Below are positions 31,483 through 41,677 of a stretch of DNA of 64,000 nt, one piece after another. The position numbers were made by a program, and so were the translations under genes. Every line of letters starts with the position of its first letter. Positions within the stretch are counted from its first letter, which is position 1. The notes under the pieces are model-generated. The model saw nothing but the letters and a program-made list of their open reading frames with translations. It was not told where the DNA came from and made no database searches. The stretch is from Malachius bipustulatus (lineage: Eukaryota; Arthropoda; Insecta; Coleoptera; Melyridae): assembly GCA_910589415.1 (NCBI GenBank), contig OU342638.1, positions 32,709,579 to 32,773,578 of the forward strand, given 5' to 3'.

Positions 31483-33177
31483 TTAAAATTCTTGGTTAAA
31501 ATTCGTATGTTGTTTGATCAACGGTGACTTTGAATTTTAAAAGTAGATTCTTTCAAATGAAGATGACCAGATACCCGGATGGACAGATCTTTTGATCATT
31601 GCTCTCTCTTTGATCCTTGAAATTGCAAGAAAAATCAGTGGTTGTGGATTTAGTGAGCGAGTAACTCCACGCTTACCATGGAGATAGCAGCGATGTTTCA
31701 TAAATATTGCTTGACTTCAACCTTATTCAATTCTTTAAAACATCGTTCTTCTTCTTCTATTGGTTTTTGACTTATAGCTTGTTACAATTGTTTTAAAACG
31801 TCGTTTCTAGAGCCCTGATAACTTCACAATACTTCGCATGCGCATTACATGTTTTCGTGAACGGTAAAATTCGTATGTTGTTTGTGCAACGGTGACTTTG
31901 AATTTTTTCAAATCAAGATGAGAGATTCTTGAATTTCAAGAAAAATCAGTGGCTGTGGATTTAGTGAGCGAGTTAACTCCACGCTTACCATGGAGATAAC
32001 AGCGATGTTGCATAATATATTGCTTGAATTGAACCTTATTCGATTATTTAAAACATCGTTCTTATTCTTCTATGTATAAGTTTTTGGCATTTAGCTTGTT
32101 TCAATTATTTTCAAACGTCGTTTCTAGATGACTTCACAATACTTCGCATGAGCAGTCAGCATTATTGCAAAGTCGGTACCTAGTCACGGTTACCGTTTTG
32201 TTGGGTGGATTTAGTGAGCCAGTTAACTCCACGCTTACCATGGAGATAGCTACGACGTTACATATATGACTTGAATATAACCTTATTCGATTATTTAAAA
32301 CATCGTTGCCACATCACAGATGACTCCAAAATACTTGACATGCGCATTACATTTTTTTCGTGGACCACCAAAGTCGTTTGTTGTTTGTTTGGTGGTGACT
32401 GAATTTTAAAAGTTGATTTGTTGAAAGCGAAGAGGATCATAAACTGATCAAAAGCTGATGGGATAGGTCATTGATCATTGACTGGTTCTCTCGCTCTTGA
32501 ATTATCAAGAAAAAAATTGCTGTGGATTTAGTGAGCGAGCTATAACCCCACGGTTACCATGGAGATAGCTACGACGTTATATACATATGGCTTGAATTTA
32601 ACCTCATTCGATTATTTAAAACATGGTTGCCACATCACAGATGACTCCAAAATACTCCGCATGCGCATTACATTTTTTTGTAGACCACCATAGTTGTTTG
32701 TTGTTTGATAGATGGTTAGAAAGTAACTAGAACCTGGTCGGCTAAGTCGTTGATCATTGAAACTGGTTCTCTCTACCATGAAAAATTGAGGGAAAAAATG
32801 GCTGTGGATTTAGTGAGCAGACTAACTCCACGGTAACCATGAAAATAGCAACGACGCCAAATATATGGCTTAAATATAGTTTAATTCGATTTTTATTTAA
32901 AACGTCGTTGCTAGAACGCCGATGCCACAATACTTCACATGCGCATCACACGTTTTCATGGACTACCGAATTGGTGTGTTGTTTGATTGTAACTTTGAAT
33001 TCGAAAGTTGATTTTTTCACGGTCAAGATGACTAGAAACAAAAAAAAACGCGATGATGTACAGGTCATTAGGTCATTGTTAGATTTTTTCACCCAACATT
33101 TCAAAGAAAATTTTATGGCCATGGATTTATTATAGCCACGTTTATCGGCGCTTTAGCATCATCATTTAAAACGGAGA

Positions 33178-33208
33178 ATACAGTGGCCTTATATTAAGGC
33201 CACTGTAT
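33178..33208. repeat. 31-bp perfect palindrome
   Basis: ATACAGTGGCCTTA (33,178-33,191), a TAT centre, and TAAGGCCACTGTAT (33,195-33,208): 14-bp perfect arms. It lies just after the last unit of the 300-bp array. Confidence 0.95.
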
Positions 33209-34767
33209 ACCTCGCGCATGGCAACTCCAACTACCTTGCTACCAAACAGGTTGATGAAACCATCAAACTAAATGCCTCAAATCCCACTGATTTCTTTGAA
33301 CTATTCTGCTCCTTTTAATGAAACTGATTATATTCCAAGAATAGACAGGGATAAAAAAACGACATTAATGGAGATAGAGAAGGGTTTTGGTGCTCGAGAG
33401 TAATTCCAAGATAGAAAACGAGTATATAGTAAACCCAGTGGTTACAAAAATGTAGTTGTAAACTCGACAGAAGCCTTTCAAAGAAAGTATTGAAAGATGA
33501 ATCGAGGAATTAGATTCTTGATCTCTTATTATTTACTTTTCTCAGCGTTCTCCATATTTACATTTACCGCTTATTGAATGTAAGTTCCTTATTCGATCTG
33601 ATGATTATTTGCCGCCAATAAGAAGAGATGACAATACATAACTCCAATTCCAACAATAGTTATATATTCACGCGATTCTCTAACCACCGCCCTTCCGCCT
33701 TCCAGTCAGTGAAGGGTAAGTTTCGCTCCTTCGCAAATCTAATACCAAGCTTGACAGGGAAGCAATAACTTTCCATCTTACCTTATATTGCTTTCCGCGC
33801 CATCAATATAAAGGAATGTATGAATATTTGGCGATAGATCAAAGTGAGCCTCGCGTATAGTCAGGTAGGGGCGTTCAACCCGTTTCGACCCTAACGGGGA
33901 CTCCCGCCGTGTCAGCCCCCTGTCTTATGCGGCCGGGACTTCACATTGTATTTTATATCGCGCTGTCGATTTTATGGAGCGCCAGGAAGGAAGAATGGTC
34001 GTACGTCATAAACAATGCAAGCAGATTGTTTTTGAATACAGGACACGATATATTTTTCGCTGATACCGATGCAATATCGAGTCGGTCGCATGAGGGGGAG
34101 GAAGTTCCGGCCGTTTTTCATTTGGTGGCCGTGCAATTTATTCCATAATTTGTTATGGAAATGTTGACCAAGATGAATATTACGACCGCTTTACGACGAG
34201 CGAGGAAAATAGCATGCATCTCCTGCTGTCGTCTGGTTTTCAAGCTAATCATCTCCAAGTAGTAAGTAGGTAATTCTTAAGCTTTTATCGCCTCAGGTTG
34301 GACGTTTATTTACCCATTGCCACATTATCCACCTCCTGGAGGGATAAACTTGAATGAAGTAATTAACTAATTCTCAAAGTGAATTAGTAAAAATGTCTGC
34401 GGTAGACATAAATTTATAAAAGTCAAGCGATACGTATTATAATTTTATATAATTAAGAGTCTAATGCCAGACAAAGTGATCATCCATTACTCAAATTAGA
34501 TTACATGCATCAGATGAGTACAGCACAGTAGAATTCTGATTGAAGGAATCGAGGCTTCCAGGCTTAGTCGCTAGGAGAAAAACTGATAAAAATAAAACGC
34601 TCCCGAAGAAGAGGCTTGGAAGATTCTATCGCGCAGCCGCAATGAGCGTATCAAAGCACACAGTCAATAGAGAGACTAAACATCAAATTACAAAACCTCA
34701 ACAAACAGCACCAATAAACAATATGATATTATTGTAGTGTAACCTACCCGACTAAATAAATTGCATT
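33209..34767. other. Low-copy DNA, no gene recognised
   Basis: The frame at 33,909-34,148 (79 codons) and a basic frame at 34,540-34,737 show no family signature. Otherwise AT-rich with nothing noted. Confidence 0.4.
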
Positions 34768-34812
34768 ATTTAAAAAGAAGAACCCCTTTGACGTTTGAAC
34801 AGTGGCGGTTTC
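34768..34812 (-). mobile_element. Fragment of LTR family A
   Basis: TTTAAAAAGAAGAACCCCTT, then TGACGTTTGAACAGTGG, matches the minus-strand LTR at 56,798-56,835 (AAATTAAAAAGAAGAACTTA, TGACGTTTAAAATGG). Only about 45 bases are alignable. Confidence 0.45.
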
Positions 34813-36900
34813 TCCATTAGGTCATTTGGCCAATCACCTCCCAAATAAATTAACCAAGGAATATAATGCCATAAATCTGGGAAGATAGTGCGACGGTCTG
34901 TGACTTGGGTCAAAGGCAGCATTTGACCTCGTTGGTTTTAATATGATTAAAGAGTAAGATGCCTTTGCCTATGTGCTGGAGCGAGATAGGTATAATAGCA
35001 ACTTTGCCTGTATTGAAGACGGTCCTATTCTGTCCCTTAGGTCAACGCCGAGTGGAGGCGGGGCCAGAGATTCTAACCAGAGACCAGAGATTTCGATATG
35101 CAGCATTCAGCATTAAATCTAAATCATTTCGGCAGTGACTGTTTACTATTATTTGATTTGATTTGTTTCGTGTGTGTGTTGTTGACTGATACCTGTATTG
35201 ATCATGTCAGTAGTTCAGAATATTAAACAATTAAAAGATAATCACGGTTTAAATTCCGATAAATGCTTAGAATGGTCATTCAAATACGCAAAACTCTGTC
35301 CATTTTTATGAAACATAAACGGTAGTAACGACTCTCCTGGTTTTCGTAGTTAATGTTTATTGCATTGATTGAACAATAAACAATATTCTGTCACAACAAA
35401 CAATTAACCTAAACATGTGCTATATTTTCATCGCTGTTATGTAGCATCTTCACTAATTACTCAAGCTAAGATTGCATATTCAAAATTCAATTTATCGGGA
35501 ATGAAATATGCTCTTTAATCATTATTAGGTAAGTAAATGAAAAGAAGAATTTCAAAATAGAAAACTAAAAGACAACTTTTACGCAAGGTAATGATGATTA
35601 AAGCGACTGAAAGCGCACTGCAGGAAAAGTGTGCCATCCCCTTTATAATGCTTCCCTTTGATTTTCGAAAAGAGGCACCTATTTCTATTAGGACAAGATC
35701 GTTGAAAGCAATCATGATTTATCAAAGAAAGCGACCCGAATCTGGGAATCGAAATCTCGACGTCGTCGTCGTCTTACAACCAATCTCTGGATAATATTAG
35801 ACCTTCCCCTCGGCAGGAAATCAAACAAAAGCCTGTTGAACCGTCGAATATAAAAATTAATTTCTGTGAGTGTAGCTCCCGAGACTGCGGCACATAATGT
35901 ACCTACCCTCTCTAAGTGTTCGCCCTTTCTCCCCCATTCCGGGTCCTTTCACGGTTATTCTTTCATCTGATCTCGGGGCGGGCCCCCTTGACTTATTTAT
36001 GTCCCGCTCCTTTATCAATTTAACTGCCGTGAAGGCACCTTTGTAAAATTAAAACCTGCAGACCCGAGATCTTTATGTTATTTCCAAAAAAACGCACTGC
36101 CCGCTCGCCGTGAGTTTAATCATCTCCGTTGATAAGGAAGAGTTTTATTTACCCGATTTAGGGCGGTTTTGTATGCCGTGGGTGGTAGAAGGGAAAAATT
36201 ACGAATTCAGACGCGGCTTTGTGATGGGGAGTCTTTCCAGTAACGATCCATTTAAAATTTTGATATCGCACCTGAAAAGAACGTAATTCTTTTGAATCTC
36301 TTAAACTGGATTTAATAAACTGTTCTTCGGTCTCTAACTCTCCAACTTATCTTCCTCTAATAGCTTCCGCAACTACTCTACTAGTTCTCTTGGTTACCTA
36401 GTTCAAGTGACACTTATTCCAACTGACTTTAGAATTTCTACACGACCAAATACTAGATTCAAATAGACCAGAATCTAAATAAACAAGAATAAGAGATGTT
36501 CGATGTTCCTAACCTCCAATAGCAAATTAATACAGCTCCTGAATGACAAGTGCAGGATGTAGTTAGGTTACGGTGTAAACACTATAGCTACTCTGAAATG
36601 GCACAATCAGTGATTTTAGTTCACATTGCGTCCGCCGCGCGGCGCTTCTGTTCCTTCTAGTCATACACGACGCAATGCATACCGGTTCGTCTTCGTCTCG
36701 GTGATTTCACGTGAATTCTCGTTAACATCATCAACGAGAACCCGAATATTGTTGACAGTAGTTTTTCGCAAATAAATTTGTGGTTCTGAAACCTGAATAG
36801 TGTGTTCTATTACTAGTTTGAAATTGTAACCAATTTTACCGGAAACCTCATTTTTACAAATTTTTCCCCATTTTTACCGCGGTCTGGCCGGCCTAGATGT
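34813..36900. other. Low-copy DNA, no gene recognised
   Basis: Notable bits: an 8-bp perfect inverted repeat TTCTCGTT / AACGAGAA near 36,715-36,742, a short CpG-rich patch near 36,630-36,660, and a weak minus-strand exon-like segment at 36,203-36,271 (good acceptor GTTCTTTTCAG, poor donor GTAATTTTTC, two open frames). Frames at 35,515-35,794 overlap on both strands and look incidental. Confidence 0.4.
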
Positions 36901-37939
36901 AACAGTAGCGGCCGCCGGTGAAACTAAAACCTTGTGCCCGTTTTCGGCAGCGGCAAGGGCGGGCAGTGTGTACACCGTAACCTATTTACATCATGGCCAA
37001 GTGCTATCCTATCACCTCATAACAATATATACGGCAATTTTTTTATCGCACTTTGAATCAAGTCCTACAATAATAATTGGCACCAAACAACTTCATAACA
37101 ACCCAACAACTTCTCCAGATTTATTTTCACGAATTTCGTGTCCCGATCTCGACTTACAATGTTTTTTTACGTTCATTATTCGTAAATTCGACGAGATTTT
37201 CTATTGAAATCAGTCTCAAAGAATCGAGGATGCGAGTATCCAATTATTCCGCGGAAAAATATCCTTTCATCAATGATGGAACTATGGAACTCGATCCGGA
37301 TTCTATAGCCCGTCGAATCGATTGAAATAATCCGAGTTATCATTATAGCTACAAGAGGATTGCAGTGTGGTGTACAAAGCCGGAATCTCTTCACCACCGA
37401 ATGCACACGAAAGATACGTTCACACTGCCGGAACCGGCAGTCACGTTCCGCATTCTCAATAAAGTTGTAGATAAATTCAAGACAATCATCGAAATGTGCA
37501 AGCTTCGTGCTTGAATTAACGGCAAGACCCAGAATGTTGCTGAGATTTCGAAAAGGTAACTTCATCTTATATCAGTTGAGCCTGGAACTTAATACTTACC
37601 TAATTGCAATCCCACTTCTGATTTTTCAGTCTGTACAATTTTAATGAGGGAAAATAAAGGGCACAATAATTATTTATGTGTATCTCTGTGATATACTTAG
37701 GTACATGGAGACTCGGGAAATATATGCTTAAACCTACAGGGTTTCCTTTATTTTTCTCAAGACTCTCCCCTTTTACCTGAGTCACATTATATATTATACT
37801 TTGTAACGAAATCCGAGGCTTTCGTTGATAATTATTATTTAGATCATGATTGCGATGGCGATAAACGTCTTATCACCGTCGAAGCCGACTATTATAAGGA
37901 ACGCCAGCCGGAGAGCAGGTCAGAGTATGTTGGGAACTG
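36901..37939. other. Low-copy DNA with overlapping unassigned frames
   Basis: A 129-codon minus-strand frame at 37,176-37,565 is overlapped by 91- and 82-codon plus-strand frames at 36,932-37,325. None has a domain I recognise, and mutual overlap on both strands argues for compositional openness. A minus-strand donor-like TAG-GTAAGTATT lies at about 37,595 without a good acceptor partner. Confidence 0.35.
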
Positions 37940-38100
37940 ACCAGCAAGGTGCATTGAGCCTTGTAGGACAGTGGGGCATGTATTGAATGCCCCAGGACAG
38001 TCACAGCTGATGTACTGAGTCAGATGTGTTTCAGCACAGGTAGTCGGTCGCGGCCAGTAGCGCATTGAGCTCAGGTCAACGACCGTTGCTGCATTGAGGC
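37940..38100 (+). repeat. Degenerate repeat of a GCATTGAG motif
   Basis: GGTGCATTGAGCC, CATGTATTGAATGCC, GATGTACTGAGTC, AGCGCATTGAGCT and GCTGCATTGAGGC recur at roughly 30-45-base spacing, with GGACAGT between some of them. A similar GACGCATTGAGTC occurs at about 4,711. The spacing is irregular, so this is an old minisatellite or decayed element. Confidence 0.5.
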
Positions 38101-38146
38101 GCCGGCTAATCTGTTATCTGGCCCCCGGACTAAAATGTCCCAATTC

Positions 38147-38262
38147 GAAGGAATTAAAAAGAAGAACCTCTGTTGAATTCCCGCCCTGAATCTCTTGTGA
38201 TGTGATAAAAACAATAACAATAATTTCGCGCTACTTACATATATGTTGTTAAATAGTTTTGG
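38147..38262 (-). mobile_element. Fragment of LTR family A
   Basis: GGAATTAAAAAGAAGAACCT, TGAATTCCCGCCCTGAA and, more loosely, ATATGTTGTTAAATAG match the order of the minus-strand LTR at 56,797-56,945, with an internal deletion. Partial and decayed. Confidence 0.5.
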
Positions 38263-38953
38263 CTCTAAGTCTTCGATTTTTTCATGCGCAGTTGGCATAT
38301 AGGTTGGTTCCCTTCAATGGCTATTAGCTAATCCTTCCGAGTAAGACCTACGGTTGAGGAGAATGAGAGCAGTTAAAGAAGGGTGAATTATTATTGACAG
38401 CCTGATAAGCGGGCATGGTCGAAGGTCAATACCCGATTACTCATTTTCATGGTTGAACAGCCGGAAGTCAACGGCTAGCAGCTAATTTTCATCTAACTTT
38501 ACGGTAAATCAGTAAATCGTGCATCAAAGGTGCAGGTACATTTCCGAGGATGTAGGCAACGCTCTTGTTAGTGACATCGGAAATAAACTTCAATCTACAC
38601 GACGAGACAGATAGTGCAATATCGAGTTCTCGAGGACGAGGTACGAGGATTCCGAATCAATTGTTTAAAATATTTCACATTTGTTGTCACATTATTTGTA
38701 CGAGATCACTTCGTATGTTTTGTATGTATCTCGACTGAAGGACTCCAATTTGTGTTAATAATAAATTACAGAAAGGAACTCAAACTGGAGGGTCTCTTTT
38801 CTTTGAATTATGAACTTAAATCGGTTTTCACATCCGGCACTTTTTAAATAAATAGCACCAGAGGTAAGTTTTTGCAATTTAATGGAAATAAATACGATCT
38901 ATTGATAGAAATGCACTTTAGAAAAGAATATCCTCTGTGAAATTTATATATCT
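38263..38953. other. Low-copy DNA, no gene recognised
   Basis: A 77-codon plus-strand frame at 38,614-38,847 is AT-rich and unassigned. A strong plus-strand donor (CCAGAG then GTAAGTTTTT at about 38,861) exists, but all three frames before it have stops after the nearest acceptor. Confidence 0.4.
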
Positions 38954-39047
38954 TGTAACGGGATTTTCGGTATGGTAGAGATGATTCCCCAGGGATGGAT
39001 AATTGCCCCCTTTTACCCGTGACAAGTCAATTAGAATAATAAAAATC

Positions 39048-39053
39048 TTTATT
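39048..39053 (-). promoter_or_regulatory. Polyadenylation signal of the solo LTR
   Basis: AATAAA on the minus strand, near the expected R/U5 boundary of the LTR. Confidence 0.55.
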
Positions 39054-39663
39054 TACAATTACGATATTTACACATATCTGTACCTATTAAATTAATATTA
39101 TTGAATCCTGAACAATATGAGCCGGCCTTTGTCCACGGCGGCCCGCCTGATTGGCGAGAGATACTGGCGTCGGTGCACGCACCTCTGTTAATTGGTCGAT
39201 CTGACGGACGATTCACCTCCGGCTCTGCTGCGTCAGTAGCTCCCTTACCATCGCACGTTGCGTGTCGCATCTGCTGCTGCTGCGGCCTCCGGAATACGCG
39301 ACGTGACGGGATTGCCGAATCGACAACTCATCACATTGCGATCCGACGTCTGGTTTACCTGGCCCTCAATATAGGCCAGGCGTCGACTGAAAGGACCCGC
39401 CGGGACTTCACTACAGCCCCGGTTGATTCCCTGTTATGACCGGCAGTCGATAAGAGCTCAGTTCACTCTCATCGATCTCCCGACGTCCAGTTACAGCTAG
39501 GCTCGACTCATTTCATCGTCCTGCTATATCCGGCTGAGTACTGGACGGAGTGCACTCATTACATGCCTCCTGCTGAAGACCTCCTAGCTCAGTTTACCGG
39601 GAGGGAGAGTGGTTCTCGAGTCAGTTCCTCGGATCCATCTGACCTGCATCTCCGTTGGGTCTG

Positions 39664-39671
39664 TTTATATA
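39664..39671 (-). promoter_or_regulatory. TATA box of the solo LTR
   Basis: TATATAAA on the minus strand within GGCTATATAAACAGACC, about 120 bases inside the LTR 5' end. Transcription would run toward lower coordinates. Confidence 0.65.
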
Positions 39672-39793
39672 GCCGGTGCCGGCGAGATAACCTGCTAATC
39701 ACCGCTGTAAAAACTGTATCCTTTTGATAAACCCCTCGATTAATTAAAATAAATAATAATTAACTACGAATGCCTCGGAATTCGTTACAATCT

Positions 39794-41370
39794 TCTTGAC
39801 CAATCAGAATCTCTGAGACACGACCTGTCATTTCACCGGGAGTTGTCACGTTAGCCTACCTGCTCTCTTGATTTCGAAGCTCGAAACTCAAACTTTCTCT
39901 AAATTTCAACAGAAGACATGCACAATCTGACAACCCTCCGTGTTGAATAGACGCCCAATAAAAGACCAAAAAATCGAAAGTAGTAAAAAAAAATTAAAAT
40001 TGTGACGTACTATACTTTTATTACGAGCAAAAAAAAATTTTTTTTAATTATTTTCCGGCGCTGACAACAAAATAAAAGCTCATAATCATTCTTAACGATT
40101 CCAAACTCCTTTCTTCCTAAGAAAATTTCTTAAGTTTAGCGGTATTTATTAAAATTTAGAGGTAAAGGAGGACAAATTAGCCTCATCTTGCACTTATCTC
40201 TTCCGGGCCCTTGCCGGTGACGTTTAAATAATCTCTCAAGCAACGATAAAAGAGGGCGAAAGAATGAATATAGGGGCGCTTTTCTTGCCAGCACAGATTA
40301 AAACCAGGATAAACAGGTTCTTGGAAGGATGTTAGATATGGTCGTCGTCGAGGATAATAAGGCTCATAAGCGTTGTTGAGGTTTAATTTCGGTTTTAATT
40401 CTCTGAAAAGGGACGTTGTACCTACTAAGATTGCGAAATGTCACTTGAACCGGGCAAATGTGGAATTTCAAGTACAAAAGGTTAAGAACGAACGCATCTG
40501 GCCCTGGGAATTTCAGAGTCACGAGAATATCGAGAATGAAAGGAAGCGGCTTTCATTGAAACAATACAGACCTGACCCGGCAATGGAGTTCTCGTGTCTC
40601 GCTCTGGGTCCGCGTTTCTTATTTTCATCTTCATCTCGCGTATTTATGCACCGTCTGGCCGTAGAGATATGGATATTTACCACCGACCGAAAATGATTAT
40701 GAATTAAAAGTTTCCCCGACAAGGATTCTCAATGTCTTAAAAACGCTCTCCTCGAGACCTCGATCTTCTCTCGGAGAGAGCGCCAACGATTTAAATATTA
40801 CGGACAGCGGTACAGAGGAGAATAAAGAGGTCAACTCTTAATGCCGACTAAGGGATATCGTCCCGGTCGGTCCTTCGGGTGTTCATTAACTTTCCAGCGC
40901 GCCATTGTCAGGACATCCCCGGTTATAATTATCTCGCCTTTCTTCACTTGTTCGCCCAGAGACAGGCGAAAAAATCTACAATGCTGATCATTGATTTAAG
41001 ATGGAAAGTTTCCTGCTAATTGTGGGCAATTTTCATTTTCCGAGCGGTTTGAGCGAGGGAGACGAGATATATATTTTACCTTCCAGATGTAATCTGAGAT
41101 TAACGCTTTCGGAGTGGAAAAATCCTCATATTGTTAAACCCAAATAGAGAGGGCCTGAAAAGGGTTTTTGTGGAATTATTTAGCGAGCGAGCTGATTCTT
41201 CAGGTTTGAGGAGTTGGCTGCCTCCCAAAATACCCTCGCTTAGCGTGCTGAGCTGGCGGTACTTCCTCGCCTTGCACTGATATACCTATGACTCCCCTCT
41301 TTATTAAATGGAACTATTGCACCCATAATATTACCGCACACATAATAAATAATAAATCTAATATAAATAA
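39794..41370. other. Low-copy DNA, no gene recognised
   Basis: The 107-codon plus-strand frame at 40,373-40,696 and its antisense partner are unassigned. A and T runs occur near 39,985-40,045. No element ends seen. Confidence 0.4.
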
Positions 41371-41529
41371 AGGAGATCGGTGCCTGGAGAGTGAAGTAAA
41401 GGAACCAAAGGCAGCGGAAAGTACAGTAAACACGACCGCGTTCACCTAGTTTTTTCGTCGTTACGCAAATACCACCTGGCGGAGTGTTGTTCCCGAGGTC
41501 GTAAATGTGTGACAGGGGAAAATCTGGTG
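41371..41529 (+). repeat. Dispersed repeat, inverted partner at 62.4 kb
   Basis: About 159 bp that matches 62,359-62,516 in reverse orientation at roughly 85% identity. Landmarks are GTGCCTGGA, GAAGTAAAGGAACCAAAGGC, AGTACAGTAAACAC, CGCGTTCACCTAGTTTT, GGCGGAGTGTTGTTCCCGAG and GTCGTAAATGTGTGACAGGG. There are no terminal repeats or frames. The even conservation over unique flanks suggests either a short mobile element or a conserved functional segment that was copied. Confidence 0.85.
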
Positions 41530-41660
41530 AAGGTAAAAAGATTACTTTGCATTAATTAAAATATCTAGGCATATTATCAGGCTGCATCCAGGTGGAGGGT
41601 ATTTTTATTTATTAATAAAAAAGCCTGTTAATAATGAGCAGTTTGAAGGCTGAGTGACCG

Positions 41661-41677
41661 TTTTTTTTTTTTTTTTT
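41661..41677 (+). repeat. Poly-T run of 17
   Basis: Seventeen consecutive T bases. On the minus strand this is a poly-A tract, but no retroposed body was recognised next to it. Confidence 0.95.

Larger units (their letters stand above)
30780..33140 (+). repeat. Tandem array of about 300-bp units, interrupted
   Basis: GGATTTAGTGAGCGAG followed by TTAACTCCACGCTTACCATG begins units at about 30,841, 31,646, 31,957, 32,207, 32,524 and 32,807 (spacings 805, 311, 250, 317 and 283). Each unit then runs GAGATAGC, ATTTAACCTTATTCGATTATTT, AAACATCGTT, TTCACAATACTTCGCATGCG, CATTACATTTTTTCG, TTGTTTGTTTG and TGACTTTGAATTTT, ending CTTGAATT-AAGAAAAA. The first interval is long because a ribozyme element of about 490 bp lies inside it. 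Units are diverged by point changes and indels and the last one runs out near 33,140. The frames at 32,839-33,135 are within-repeat shadows. Confidence 0.85.
38954..39789 (-). mobile_element. Solo LTR, 836 bp, with 4-bp target duplication
   Basis: On the minus strand it begins TGTAACGAATTCCGAGG and ends CCGAAAATCCCGTTACA, so TGTAACG and CGTTACA form the inverted LTR ends. It is flanked on both sides by ATCT (38,950-38,953 and 39,790-39,793), a 4-bp target duplication. On the same strand a TATA box (TATATAAA, 39,664-39,671) lies about 120 bases from the start and an AATAAA polyadenylation signal (39,048-39,053) about 100 bases from the end, the normal U3-R-U5 order. No primer-binding site or internal region follows either end, which indicates LTR-LTR recombination. 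The 112-codon frame at 39,101-39,439 is antisense to the LTR and not a gene. Confidence 0.85.

Noticed and set aside
30952..31527. Hydrophobic frames (LVLVLWWLCCYLC) as a membrane protein on both strands
   Set aside because: The same peptide appears on both strands because of the inverted ribozyme elements. It lies over noncoding repeat sequence and has no gene structure.
36203..36271. 69-nt minus-strand exon
   Set aside because: The acceptor is good, but the donor (GTAATTTTTC) is poor and two frames are open, which gives little discrimination.
37176..37565. 129-codon minus-strand frame as a gene
   Set aside because: It is overlapped by two plus-strand frames, has no recognisable domain, and its upstream donor-like site lacks an acceptor.
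39101..39439. 112-codon plus-strand frame
   Set aside because: It lies wholly inside a minus-strand solo LTR with clear ends. Openness follows from the GC-rich composition.
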